The position numbers were made by a program, and so were the translations under genes. From Montifringilla adamsi (Eukaryota; Chordata; Aves; Passeriformes; Passeridae), in the NCBI GenBank assembly GCA_017590115.1, contig JAGGNK010011114.1, forward strand, positions 3,277,733 to 3,341,732: a stretch of 64,000 nucleotides of DNA, given 5' to 3'. Position 1 is the stretch's first letter; each line of letters starts with the position of its first letter. The notes under the pieces are model-generated. The model ran no database searches, was not told where the DNA came from, and saw only the letters and a list, made by a program, of their open reading frames with translations. This document shows, in pieces, positions 37,901 through 51,700 of this stretch.

Positions 37901-40900
37901 TCTCAAGCTTTTGAAAGGATTTTTTCCCCTTCTTCTAAGTCAAACATTTTTCCTTTAAGTCCTTCCAGTAACAAATCAAACCCAGTGGCTTCTTAAATGA
38001 AACCTACTGAGCACCTATTACAGAGATAAAGTTCATGAAAAGAGATGACAAGGATTTTTCTGCTACTGCATTTTGGCCTAAAATTGCAGGGGAGAATATT
38101 ACAATGAGTGTAACTGTTTTATTAGCATCTCTGAGAATGCCTATTTTTCATATTTCTAATGTTATAAACTACAGAAGGCACTTGAGGCTGCAGATGTTCC
38201 TCTTTAAAATGCAGAGAGTCCATGAAATCTGTCTGTAAATAACAAGGAAGGAACGGACCATTAGGAAATGTTTCAGTGTGGAAGAACTGAGCTCCTTTCT
38301 CTTCCAGCACCCTTTTTTCCCACTGCCATCCAGCTCCATCCTCTCAGGGACCAGGAACCATCAGGAGCAGGTTTGTGCCAGGAGGGTTTTTTTTAATTGT
38401 AGTTAATCTGGCCTGGAATTGTAACTGTTTTAATTTCTTTGTAAAGAAAAAAGTACAGTGGAAAAACTCCAGTGTAATAGATTTTCATATCATTATCTGA
38501 CAGATCTGCATTAAAAAATATTGCAATACTTAGAAGTTCTTTGCAGCTATTTTATTAAAGGTAATGGTAAATGTGCCAATACCCTTTTATATTGCAATAT
38601 TAATATTTAGTGCCCTAGTTCTAGGATCTAATATTAATTTATTGTATAAGAGTAAGAAGACTAAAAACTACAGCAAGATGTTAGACCAGGATATCTTTTT
38701 TCCTTCCTCCTTGTGCATTCTACTGAATGATTACACTACTGAAGATTACTGGGGCTCTATAACAGTAAAAACTATTTGTTCATTTAAATGTCTGGAAAAT
38801 TGGAGGGAATTATTACACAACTCAATGTGGATTATACAATTCATTTTTTAGATTCTTCAGAGGAATTTTAAATGTATGTATATTAGAATTATCTTAGAAT
38901 TTCTTTCGCTTTTTCTTTTAGTTGTTTAGTTCAGAAAAGTCTGAAAAATACTATTCTGAACCTAATCAAGTGAAGAATGAAAAAGAAACACTCAAGAGGG
39001 TCACAATTATAACACTAAGGCAGAGTAAATCACAGAAGATTCTTGCATTTTCCACTGCCCACCTGGAAATTAGACATTAACAGCCCACTACTTGACATTA
39101 GAAGCTGCACAACTGGATAATTAGCCAGAAAAACAGAATAGCAGAAAAACTTGAAACAAAGTGGAGAAATGTGGAGCAAGGCAGACACTGTAGAGTGGCC
39201 ACCCAACAGTTTGAACACATTTCTGAGACTGTGGAATGAAAAATGATCTTAAATACCAGGAGAGTATTCAAGGAATAATTTGCTGTACCCCTGAATTGAA
39301 CACTTGAGACATTCCTTCTGCTGGTAGGCAGCAATTTTCCTTTCTGCCAAAGTCTGTTTTCCTGTAAATTATTCTTGTAAATGTTCAGAGCTCTTTCAAG
39401 CTGACTGTTCTTATCTAAATTGTCATGAGAAACAAGGGAAGAAGGAAGGAGTGGCCTTGAGAAGGAGGGCAATCACTAAACCTCTAATGGTAAAAATTCT
39501 GAAGGCAGCTGTTGATGAGAGGAAAAGAAAATAAGTAATCACATTATCTGATGCAAATATGTTGTCCTTTCTTTAATTAACACCTAGAGTAGCTTTCATT
39601 ATTCTGTAGATAAGTACAACTCAGCTTCTCTTGGCTTCAATTTTTCATTTCTATCACAGAGGTCTATACCAGACTTGAATTTTCAGGAAAATTATTACTT
39701 TCAAGGGTTGCTGTTCCAGTTTTTTACAGAACCTGCATTTTTGCAGCAATAATTTAGTCCATTTACTACTAGCAATACCAATACCTGATCACACTCCCAA
39801 ACCTTCCATGAAAGTGATATTTATTCTGTAATTAGGGTGGACATCAAACAGGAGCCTCAAGCATTTGCAGAAGCAAAACCATGTTCAAATAAATGGGCCA
39901 CATAATATGCAATTTACAAAAAAAACCAAAAAAGGCAGCAAAGATGAATCCAAAGATAAAAAATATGCAAGTGTTTGTACTGAGGGAGCATTTCTGAGTC
40001 ACAGCCACATCCATGATCCCTGATCCCCTCACTCTTATCCCATCCAAAATTTTGGTACTGCTGCACCTTGGTGAGATTATGCAATGGTTTATTTCTTCAT
40101 CCAGTACATTATTTTTAATGCTTCATCATCAGTTTTACTTCCACAAGGAGAAAAATGGATTCATTTTCTCCTGTAAACCAAGAAATTTCTGGTTCTGTTG
40201 CAGTTACTAAAAATCCTTTTTCTTTCCCTTAAAATCACTTGGATTAATAGCAGTGCTTCCACTTTTGACTCTTCCCTCATCTTTGTCCCTCTCATACCTC
40301 AAATCCTGGTCATGACTTTTTGCACTCTCTCAGAGGGTGCATTACCATTGCAAATATGAATGTCACTTGTACTTGCAACAAAACCCTTCCAGCTTTAAAT
40401 TAGCCAGGACTGATAGCTGACCTCCAATATCCTTGACATCTTCTTTGTGCAAATAAAAATTGCACAGAACCTGTGTAACCTCTGCTACCTCCTGTAACTG
40501 CTACAATAGGTACCACACCAGGACACTACACATTCCAAATTTTTCATATCACTGGTCATATCATGTTGTCTTTGAAAGGAATATAATGGAAAAAAAAAAT
40601 GCAAAATGGAGTGAACTTCCAAACTTGCTGTTTGCTATTTGCATGTCTCAGGTAAAAATGCAAAATTTGCCATTTTTTTTTTCTCCTGGAAACGTGAAAA
40701 GGGAATGAGGGAATTATATTGATACTGTATTCAGCCTTGCCAAAATTAAGTAAATGTTGCCTAATGCAATAGGAAAAGCATTTTCTTCTGTGTAAAGTGC
40801 CAGGTTACTTTCCACTTTAGGAAACATCAGACTGCCTGGGAGGTGGGGGAAGCAAATTCCCAGAACTCAAGCAGTCTTCATAATTTTTGTTCTAGTCTTT

Positions 40901-42380
40901 GGCAGTGTTAATTACTGAGTAACCTCATCTCAGATCTGTGATATTAATGACAAAGATCTCACCAACTCAGCAGACCATGTGCCAAACAGGCAGGGAAATG
41001 GGTTCCTATTCCCTGTATCTTCCTCCATGCACCTTTGCTGTGCCTGATGTCCCTGGGTGTATTTAAAAACAAGAGCCCTTGTTTTTCAGTAAATGAGATT
41101 GTGTACCTAAACATGTGTTGCACAAAAACTACTGACTCTAATACTTCAGGTTTTCTCCTCTTGTCTTATAAATAATTGCAAAAAGAGGGAAATAAATTCT
41201 CTTTCTTTCTTCTAAAAGCCTTTTTTGCCTGTGTACAACAGATGTTGTTTCCACAAATTAGTTTCTAATTTCTTTCATAACTCAGTCAGAACAACCCTTC
41301 AATTCCTAGTCAGGGAATAGATTTAGTGCTGCACATAATTCTTGTAATTATGCAAGAAAACTGCACTTTGCTAGGTGAAAACCTTGGCTATCAATCACTG
41401 GGTTTAGTGTATGGGCAACTTAATCTTCTGTTACACCAGCTGTGCAACACACTGAGGATTCCTTTACACTTCCACAGTGGGAAGGATAAATGATTCCTGG
41501 GATAGGGAATGGATAAGGAGACAGCAAGGGACCAGCTCCAGTGTTGTAATCATTAAAAATGCCACTCACATCTCCTCCCCCACAGCAATCTGCAAACCCA
41601 GCAGTATTTAAATGTTTTCCAGTCATCAAAATGCACTTAGCCACAATAAAGCAAATAAAGTTCCTCCCGTAAAAAAAATAATTTTTTAATCTATTACCTT
41701 GCCTGGCTCAGGTGAGCAGCTTGGACACCTGGTGGATCCTGAACTTTGAAGTTCAGCACAAAAACTGCAAATGTCAGAATAAAAATTGGCAGAGAGTTGC
41801 ACTGTGCAAGAGACTGTTCATGCAGTTGTAATACGAGGAAGAAAATAATTTTGAATAGCATGCTGGGGTTTTTTTGGGTTTTTTTTTTAGGATATGATTT
41901 ACTTGTTAAATGAAAATCGATTTTCATTTTTATTTAAAAGCTGTTCCATTGCCAGCCACTAAAGCTGAAGTTGCTGACATATTAACATGTGCAGAATACA
42001 GAACACATTGAAATTTCTCCAGGAGGTCACATCCAGGTACCTGCAGGCAAGTGAAACCCCAGGGGTTACTGAGAGGGTTTTAAAGGAACTGATTAGGCAG
42101 CCCTGCTTCCCCCATGAAACAGGCTTACTGCCTGCCCTTAGTAATCCAGCTGGAATCATCATGCACTCTCAGGATACACTTAATGCAACTTTCATACCAA
42201 AATGCTGCAGGGATAAAGGGATCAGAATTTCTGAGAGAATGAGTACTTCAGAGGAAGTAGCACAATAAAGTCATCATAAAATGGTTGGGCTGTCTCTCCC
42301 TGCCTTATCTTTTTATTCTTTTCTAAGTGGGGAATGGAGTGACAAAGTGGTTTGTCCAAGTTTTTGTGGGTGGTTTTCTA
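34908..42380. other. Long non-coding stretch, no gene recognised
   Basis: About 7.5 kb of AT-rich sequence with a 30-bp tandem duplication at 35179-35238 and scattered short A and T runs (for example near 35690, 40589 and 40672). The longest frame is 124 codons (39098-39472, minus strand) and has no recognisable content. No nameable transposon or RNA gene. Confidence 0.55.
35179..35238 (+). repeat. 30-bp tandem duplication
   Basis: The 30-bp unit beginning GTTTTTATTTGTA (35179-35208) is repeated directly at 35209-35238 with about five differences. Confidence 0.85.
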
Positions 42381-42402
42381 TTTTTTTTTTTGGGGGGGGG
42401 GG
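42381..42402 (+). repeat. T11G11 homopolymer junction
   Basis: Eleven T run directly into eleven G. The G run is unusual for this AT-rich setting and could also mark a point of uncertain length in the assembly. Confidence 0.95.
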
Positions 42403-45400
42403 TAGTTTGGGTGTTTTGTAGGCATCTAGACTATATCTTCAAAAAGAATCCAGAGAATTAAACCTAATTAAGGTTTACCAGAGAAAACTGGGCACAAGGG
42501 TTAAGCAGAATAATTTAAATGACTGAAAGCCCAAAGGTTTGGTGAACGTCCTTTCATCCTTTTATATTGTAATTTTTGCAACAAACAAGTTACAGTTAAC
42601 TTGGACTGAACCTATGTTTGTAGAACCAGGTTATGATCCACCCCCTTGACCTTACCCATATTAGAAATTTTATTTTTGAATATTGTCAACTCATACTCAG
42701 CAAAATACAACATTTCTACAAGTTCTTACAGGGTATGTGCATTAGAATGCAATTTTTCTGTGCTTTTGGCTATTTTTTTCTTTCTAGTGGTACATTACCT
42801 TCTCTTTCTCAACTCTGTTCATTACACAATTTAAAAAACTCCAATAAACAGAAAGGGGAATTAAATGAAAGTTGCACTTCATGTCATGACCCTGAAGTCA
42901 TAAACGGTCAAGTGTCAATGACTTTAATAAGCTTGCTAGCAATTTTTTTTCACCCTAATGATTCGCTAAATATTGTGCTAATATTATGTTAAAGACCCCA
43001 AAATGCAGGAGGAAGATCCTGGGTCGAACTAGGCAGAGAAGTCTCTTTAAAAATCCACATGACAGAGGAATGGCAAGGCATCCTCATATCCTTGCTAAGC
43101 CTCTGCCACAGTCTGTGGGCATGACTGGATTTTTGTTCTGTTAACCTAAAAAGGAAGATTATCTTAAAAATATCAGCAAGATTGAACATAAGCAATACAG
43201 ATGTGGAGACACTTTCAGCTATGTAGGGAAAGAAAAAAGCCTGTTCTGAGAACACCATTGAAAACCTGCTATAATTTGAATGCACTGTGTGGTTTAGCAA
43301 TACCAGATTCAAATGAAATCTCAGAAGCACCAAGAAATGCAATTTATCAACAAGATAAAGAATTCTCAAGGAGAGATCAGAGGTGACAACCCATTCTTAC
43401 AGAGATTACCATACTATACTGATTCCATACTGATGATACCATACTGATTTCAGGTATCAGTACTTAAAACACAAAAGACAGGATTTCAGGCTGTTACATG
43501 TATTTATTTTGCCACTAAAAACTAAAAGCATGACAAGAAGATTTCACCAGAGAAATTCCCTGCTGCTGCTGCTGCTCAGGCATTTGGGGATTTTTCAACT
43601 AGTGCACGCAGGAAGGCAATGTTCCCTCTTGCTCTCCTACTTTGTTGCTTTTTTGTTCTTAAATAAATGTCTGTAATAAGGATGAAGGTCAGAATTAAGG
43701 AGGCAGCAAAAAAAGCAGACAAGTTCTGCATGAAAACCACACCACGCTGATGTGTGTGCCCAGCTCACAGAGGTTTGGCTTCTGTATTTCCAAAGGTGAA
43801 GGAACAAGAGGGTTTGAGCCAAAGTCCAGGAGCAAGAGATGACTTTGCACAGCAAAAAGCATTTCATTCCAGCCGCTGAAAGAGGTGCTAAGCAAGAATC
43901 ACTCTTGTCTTCTCAGTCCCTTGCCCTCCATGACTTAATACTTGTAAAAAGAATCCTCCATTTCCTCATGAAATAACTTTTATATTGTAATCAACCTAGT
44001 TTCAGTCAGGATGAAATCTAGTCTGCTGCTTGTTTCCTCATGGGCATTCTGTTTTTCCATTTAATTAATGACTATACCTACAGATTTCCAGAAGTCTAAT
44101 TACTTGATTGTTAAGGAACAGAACAACTTAAAAAACAGGGCACAATCTTTGTGTTTTCAAAATAGCTCTCATAAGACCCAAAACATTCAATATCTGATAG
44201 CAGTGTAATGAATAAAATCCATCTTTTTAATTATTGTTGACACACCAGGATTTATAAAATGGAATTATAATGGAGCACTTGGATATGCAGAGGGTTTATA
44301 AAGCAACAGAGGGATTCCTTACCAAGGAATATTATATCTTAGAGATGAAGAAAATTACAAATAGAGCAAAAATTGCACTTAGGCAGACTAAGTTAAACAC
44401 TGTATTAAAAATTAAGGCAAAAAAAAATTGTTCAGCCATTAAAAATATGGTAAGCAAACATGCACAATGATGAAACAGCAATAATTAAAGATAATGTATG
44501 GAAGCCACACAATAAAACACTCAGTACACAGCAGATGATGGTGAATGTGGAGTATAGCAAGAAGTAATCCCAAAATTGATGTGCAAGCAAAACTTTAAAA
44601 CACAACACACTGACCAGATAATTCCAAACCACAAATCTGGACCAAAAAACACATAAAACTGTAGACCAAAGATTGGTACTTCAATTTATTAAGTGAAGCA
44701 TGGCATCAACCTAAAATAAAACCAATGCAAAAAAGCAGATGGGAGGAGGGAAAGGAATGCAAGTCAGGCTGGCTGTTTTTAAAGCCCCAAAAGCTATAAA
44801 ATAAAACTTTTGAAGAAGAAAACTGGGGGATGGGGAAGAGGTAAAAGTAGGACAACACATAAACAGCTTTATGGACAAAACCTTTGCAGCTGAGAAAACA
44901 ATCTTACCTATTTCTTGAGGGAAAATAAAAATTCTAAGAAAAAGTTTATCACTGAAATGAAGATAATATCAGTTAGAACAAGTTCCTTAAAGCGAGTGAC
45001 AGATTCATCAAGGTAGAAATTGTGACATGCTCCTTTGGAGGCTCACAAAGTGAATGCCACCCAGTTCCTGAAATACTTTATGTTATTTATTATCTTCACC
45101 AGAGGTGTGGGACAGGGGCTGCAATGAAATGTCTTGGAAAACAAAACTGGGAGAAACACTCAAAGGAAAGGATTGGAATTTAAAACATGGAGATGAAGAT
45201 TGGAATAATAAAGAATTCTATGTTAAAGTACTGAATCAAACAAAGATTACTTGGAGATTGAAAACCTGCGTTTCTGTTATAACATCAAACATGAAAAAAA
45301 ACAAGTTTGTTTTAATCAAGAGCAAGGTTACTCCACAGCATAAGCACACCATGCCTGTGAGAAGGCCAGGGGCATTGGTGATGCATCATTTAAATAACCT

Positions 45401-48400
45401 CCAGAAGAGGTAAGGAAATGATTGCCTCTGTAGTATGCACTGATGTGAACAGGTTTCATACAAGCTCTCACTCACAGTCTGTGCAGAAAGAGGATTTATT
45501 CAAGTGGGAAGAGATAAAATAAGATCTACCAGAACTGCAAGAATACAAGCCTACTCCACAAGTCCACACAGGAAGAATACTCGTTTTCAAAATGAAGGCT
45601 GAGATATCATATATCATATTCTGTATCAATGATAAATAAATTAAAATTCATCAATCCCCACTGGGACAGTGTCTCTGAAGCAACACAACACACCCACACT
45701 AAAGCAAAACAAACTTTAAGGTAGATGAAATCTTGCTACGCTTGGTAGTTAAGTTTTATTTGGAAACATCTCCGTTTAAAATGTTTTTTACAAAAGATGT
45801 CATTCCCATACAAGTTTGCATGGTTTAATTGCTGACATGGAAGAGGTATTTTTGAATCACTTTATGTTTTCACCCTTAACAGCATCTAAGGTGATGCATT
45901 TGCTTGTCAGCATTGATACTGAGCCAATCTCAGTATTCAACTGAAAACAGTTTCATATTTTTGTTTTATGCATTCTGGAACGGAATAAAACCTAAATATG
46001 AAAGATGTGTGACAAGCGTTGAAGTATGTAATGCATTTCTGCTTTCCTTTAGTATTTTCTCTCATTTTGCACTGTCTGTGTTCCAGGTTAACATGTATCT
46101 CCAGCCTTGGCCTAAATCCAAGCAATTGCCATCAAAATACATCTTGGACTAAGAGCCTCACAAATGCCAAAGCAGATATGGTGTAGAATTGTTCTGATGA
46201 GGTTTTCAGTTGCCCACATCTCTCCAGTAATGCCTTTTGGAAAACCTCCAAGGAAACATTTCTTCCATTTGCCTCATAAGAATCATTTTTCTCTTCCAAA
46301 TGCCAATCACATCTCGTGCTCAGCAAGAGCTACAAATGACCATTGCTGGAGATGCAAACCTTTATTTTGACATACAAAGCTCTGACAACACTGGCACACC
46401 CATCAAGGCAGACAAGTTAACATAAACCACGAGTTAAAAATGGTAATAAAATCACACTTCTCAACACAATCAGTCACAAATCAGTTCCTTTCAACTGTTA
46501 CTCAATGTGTGTAACAAAAATGTGTGTAAACAAAGATGCTGGGTTTGCTTTCCTGTCGCAGCAATATTATTTTGTTTGTATATTATGTTTTTCAAAACAG
46601 TGGTCATTTGTAATACTCTACAACAGAGCCCCAAGTGAGGTTCAGCATCTGAATGAACTAACATGGATATGTGAATCAAAACAGCAAATTTCTACCCTTG
46701 CTTCTCAATAATTTGTCTAAATATTTCAATTTCCACCAAAAAGACATTTTTACCCATGGCAAAACAACAAAGAAAAATTTCATTGTAAGAGACTTAGAAA
46801 AACATCTTTACAGTGGGCAAAATATTCAATCAAATTTTTATTTATTTACTTCCAGTACAAATGAGTTTCTTGAACAAACCTCTTGCCTGAAATGCCAGCT
46901 GTGGCACTGCAGGTCATTTTCCTGCATGGCTGAAATCAGTTTAGAGGTAGAATTGAGCACAAATATTCAGTTCAGTGTAGCAGCCATTAGTTTTGGATTT
47001 TACTATGTTGTTTCACATTCAATTACTTTGCTTCTACCCACAGCTTTTCCACATATGAGATTCCATAGTCTCCCCATCTCAATTAAAAATCATAACATAA
47101 AAGCACCCCCCAACACCAACAAGGGAAAAGTTACACTGTCCCCCTGTTCCCGCTTTTGTCTACGACAATCTGGTCATGGAAATATCACAACTTCCAGCTC
47201 AAAAAATCCTACATTTTCAAGAAGGCAGTGCAGAAGGTAAGGAGACAAATCAGCTGTGGACCTCAAATTTGGCACTGTGCATATTCCCTGAAAGATTAAG
47301 TATCTCAGTCCAGTACTTATAAATTCATAGGCTCATACTTTTGAATAGAAAAGCCTGAATAGAAAGCTTTAGTCATTAGCACAAAAAAGAGAACATGACA
47401 GCGAAAAGTTTAATTAATAGTTTAAACTACAGGAAATTATTTTAATTTAGAAAATAGAATTATGCCAACTCCTAAAAGAAGTACTAAAAACCAGCCTACA
47501 ATCCAAATTATTTTTCCAAGTTTTATTGAACCGACCACAGATATGCTGAGGTATATAAATAAATAAACATTTCCCTCTGTCAGGCAGATGGACCTGTCAG
47601 CAAGAGTTAATTTCACCCAAATCAACAATGAAACCCTTTATTCAATGTAGCTTCATGAGAATTATAGAAATTTCATATTCAACCTATTTTTGTTTAACTC
47701 TTTGAACAATATTAAAAGATTACCACAGAGACAAGGTCTTATCTGCCTGCTCAGATTACACTGTACTTACACTGAACCTTACAGCATACATGATTAGCCC
47801 TAAAAGGTCTCTTTGGTGATTTTCTCTTTTAATGAACTGGTTGGAATTCATTATACAATAATTGTGAGGAGGTTTCACAGATAAGTCTCTGTCTTGAGGG
47901 GGTATGGTGCTGACAGACTGCAATTTTTCTCAGAAAGAAAGAAAACCCACACACCTTCCCTGCTAAATGAAGCGTAGATATTAATCTGAAACCTTCTATG
48001 AGCAAGGAAAGACACAAACAGCAGAAAAGAAAGTCCAGAACAAATAAGGTAATGGGTTTCATTCAGCTTCCAATTTACACCATTTTTGCCCAGGTGAAAC
48101 TGTCAGTTTTCAGTGCTGATAAAAATTGCATTTGTCAAGACAAAAGTTCTGCACTGGAACTTTTGCAAAGGTCAGAGCCCACGTATTTACATGCCAGAGA
48201 ACAGGTGCTTGTGCAGGCTGTCCTCCTGCCTGGACAGCTACAAGATTTGGAAAGAAATCAGGTACTGGAATTCAGCTTTGATGCAACAGAACTCCTCCAA
48301 ATGTTACCATAAAGGAAAAATGATTAATTTTTTGCCAGCAGGGTCCAAATGCAGCATTGCTGAGGCCTTTCAACAGGCTGGCTTGTTAATCAGCTTAGGA

Positions 48401-48570
48401 GAAAGGTGTGCCACTGAGTTATCTGATCTTGGGAATTTCAACTGCACAACCTTTTCTCATAGGAGATCTTCCTCTTGTACCCCCTACATCAGCTATGGCT
48501 TGGCATTCCTGGGGTGAAGCTGAAGGCCAGGAAAATGCTGTCATAGTTCCACAAAGAACAAAATAATGGT
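42403..48570. other. Long non-coding stretch, no gene recognised
   Basis: About 6.2 kb. It contains a short (CTG)n run at 43560-43576 and a local degenerate repeat of CATACTGAT near 43410-43450. The largest frame in the whole window (189 codons, 46671-47240) lies here. It has no recognisable domain, is AT-driven in composition and has no partner exon signals I can see, so I leave it uncalled. Confidence 0.55.
43560..43576 (+). repeat. (CTG)5 trinucleotide run
   Basis: Five full CTG units plus a partial one. Short and probably stable. Confidence 0.9.
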
Positions 48571-48788
48571 TTCACTGGCTCAGACAGAGACAGCCCAGCC
48601 CAACATCCTGTGCAAGCTGGTAGCCAACAACACGTGCTTAAAAAAATAAGTACGTGAACATTACCATAACTTTGTATTTGTCCTGATCAAGAAATCTGTA
48701 ATTTCAGGACCTGCTCGCTCAGACATTACATTTCTGGATTAGCTAACTCTGGATAGATTTTTCATCCATGGATCCACCTAACCACTCT
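48571..48788 (-). mobile_element. Old CR1/L3-type LINE relic, antisense
   Basis: The order of phrases CACTGGCTCAGACAGAGACA, GCCCAGCCCAACATCCTGTG, GGTAGCCAACAACACGTGCT, then AGGACCTGCTCGCTCAGACA, TTCTGGATTAGCTAACTCTG and GATTTTTCATCCATGGATCC follows the antisense 3' region of ancient amniote CR1/L3-like LINEs (the 'ACTGGGTCAGACC...CAGTATCCTGTC...' type). Many bases and small gaps differ, so it is far older than the CR1 copy at 54271-54780. I base this on recalled family texture, so the subfamily is not assigned. Confidence 0.55.
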
Positions 48789-51700
48789 TCACACTTTACC
48801 ATACTTAAAACCAGCAGCAGAATTTAAACTGTCCAGCTGATATGTGAACCAAGAGAACACTTCTCAGACAGTGAGGAGAGTCACCTGAAAACAACCAGGG
48901 AAAAACTTGTGGGCTTTCCCAGCTTCAGATCGGGTCAACACAGCTGTTTGAAGATTCTTGCCTACTTGAAAACTACATATCCAGGGGTTTGGATTTTTAT
49001 GTTTTCTTTTTTGCGCTTGAATACCTGAAATGTCCAGAGATACCTTCATTTTGGGACACCTGATATATTTTAGAAAAATATGTTTTCACAAACACACTGA
49101 ATTGCAAATAAGTCCTTCATAACCTTCTTCTCTGTTGAGGGTCTGCCCTGTAGGGGTCCACAGCTTCAACTGCAATATTTGGAAGCCAGAAAGCACAGGC
49201 TAAAGGCCCTTCAGCTTATCTTGCCTGATGCTCAAGCTCCCTTTTCGCTGGAGTGGCACAACTGCTGCAGAGAAGATAAGAACTGCAATCCATTTCCCAG
49301 CTGCACCCGTCATCAAACAGTGCCAGCTTCCAAAAAGCTCTTGGCCTCCTAACACCTTGTGAAGGCTGAGAGCCACATATTCCAATATACATATATCCAA
49401 ACAGGTATGGATCAACAATCAAAATATAATACAAAATTATACCCAAAGAGAGAGAAATCCATCCTTTCTTTGTATAACAGTGCATCAAGCATCCCAACTA
49501 TTTGAGTTGCATGGTGAAAAAATGCATTTGTTTATTATTGTAGAGGATGTACGTCTACACACAAAAACCCCAGGGAAACAAAGCAAGACAAGAAAAAGCA
49601 TAAGAAAGGTTTCCAAGCTGATTAATAACAAAGGAAGGGTCATCTATGGCAAAAAGATGACCAAAAAACTTGAGCACTTTACCTATACCCCACCCTCAAC
49701 ACAACCCAATCTGACTTTGGACATATGAAAAATAAAAATGGACGAGCAGAAGTGAAAGCCCAGTTTCAAAATTAAAACTTCCTGCAGCCATGGCAAACCT
49801 ATTTAGGAATATTACACCATGTCCTTTATCCTGCTGCTTTTAAGAGATCACCAAGGTTTAAAAAACTTGATAGGAAACCAACCTCACATTTCACAGACAG
49901 ATGGTTTATAGTTTAAGTGCTCAAGTAAAACCATCTCCTATCATTCTTTGTATACACTTGAAAACCACTTAGCTGAAATAAATCTGTGCAAAACGACAGC
50001 AAATTACCAGTAAAAACTTAATTATTCTGTTTTATATCTATGGTATGAAAGGGGGTTAGAAAGAAAAATAAATCTAGTGATAAAGCTTGGTTTTAAACTA
50101 AGTGATGAGAGGTAAGTTGGAGCAGAGAACATGATAACTGGGCATAATTCCAGGGTTTAAACAGCACCTCAGGCCTTATACGCTTTCATGCAAGCCAGGC
50201 TTTTATCAACAAGCCAAGTGTTCTGAATCAGAATGTCCATGGTTTTTTGTCCATCACAGAAGACCCTTGCTTTTACACGGCTCTAACTATGAAACTGAGC
50301 TGAGAAATCCTTGTACTGTGCCAGCTGAACACCCCCAAGAGAGCAGCCTGAACCAGTCTGAGCACAGCCCAGAACTGGAGGCACTGAGTGCACTGCCAGA
50401 GCTCTGCCTCAGGCTTTACTGAACCCAGAACTCTTGAGTTCACCCCAAAAGAGTGCAGAAAGGCACAGGGTGAATTCCCAGCTTACTGCTGTTTTCATCA
50501 CATGAGCACCTCTGTGTGAAGCAGGGAGGAATCAGTTTCTAGGTCAATTCATTTAAAGAAGGGGGTGCAAATCAGGATTCTGCAGCTTTTTTATTCTCAA
50601 GCAGAAGCAGAATTTGCAACTGGGAATGGCTGCCATACATTCAGTTTGATCCCACCAACCAGAATCATCAGAGAGGAAAAGCGGGTGGCATAAACTGGTA
50701 ACAAGAGAAGAGGGGGTCAGTGGTTTACTGCATTTTTAAATTTGAACTACAGTCTGTCAGCCTAAAACTTTGTTTTAAGGACATGGACATCTGGTTTAGA
50801 GTATGAAGCTTTGACATTGAAAACTCTGGGGAAAAAAAAATTATATACATGTAATATGCAAAAATAGCACAGGTGCAGATTTTGCTGTTAAATTCATTAT
50901 CCAGAACTCCATGTTCTATCTGGTGTTGGGTGAATTTTGTGATAAGGGTGCTTAGATAAAGTGTAGTCCAATATTTAAACATTTACAAATCAGATTAATA
51001 GATTAGCAACCAGACAGCTTAGTACACATCCCCAAGGACAATAAGGATTATAAGAGAAATCTAAATTAATGTTTTAGACAAGCCTAAACCTGCAATCAGG
51101 GGGAGCATGCAAGAAAGGATCGAGGCAAACCACATCACCCAAAACCAGCCTGAGAGCATTCAATTGACAACAGCTGCCCACATCTCTTGCACTGTGTCCC
51201 TCAAATAAGTGTTTTTAGAGGCTGGCGGTGCTCAAGATGTCCTAAAGCTGAGAAGGTTGTGCCTGCACCTATTGCACTGGGTAACACTACCCTTTCCATG
51301 CTCTAAAAGAACCCCAATGAAAAAAAAACCCAACCAGACAAATCATATGTGACAAAGTCATGTGTGTGCTGTAAATTCACCTCGAGCTTCCCTTGCAGAG
51401 ATTCCTCTGTATTACTAAACTTCAGTTAAACTTTCCAGCAATGTAGTTCAGCTGGTGTTCAGAATATTTAAAAATGAAGACTGAAACTGAGCAAGTACAA
51501 GGTATTAGCAAGTTTCAGAATTTAAAATATTACAACAACAAATGAGAGACTTGAGCAGAAAGTGAAAGCATTTACAAAATAGCCCATAGAAACTGCAAGA
51601 AGTTAAACCCAAAACAAAGCAGAAAACCCACATAAGTATACACACAAACAGGTCTATGTGGATTCCTTTTTTTCAGTGATCAAACTCCTTGAAAGAGATC

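Noticed and set aside
38850..38875. CTTCAGAGGAATT shared with the inverted pair at 3590 and 5360, considered as a third copy
   Set aside because: Similarity does not extend beyond about 15 bases on either side.
43410..43450. Repeated CATACTGAT words as a possible array of spaced repeats
   Set aside because: Only three degenerate units with no constant spacing; a local slippage product.
46671..47240. Longest open frame in the window (189 codons, plus strand)
   Set aside because: No domain, signal or family resemblance. Composition follows the AT-rich background, and overlapping frames are equally plausible. In 64 kb of six-frame sequence one frame of this length is not surprising.
48113..48517. 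134-codon frame overlapping a 104-codon frame (47998-48312)
   Set aside because: Two registers open over the same bases with no family match, and no clear splice sites to support an exon.
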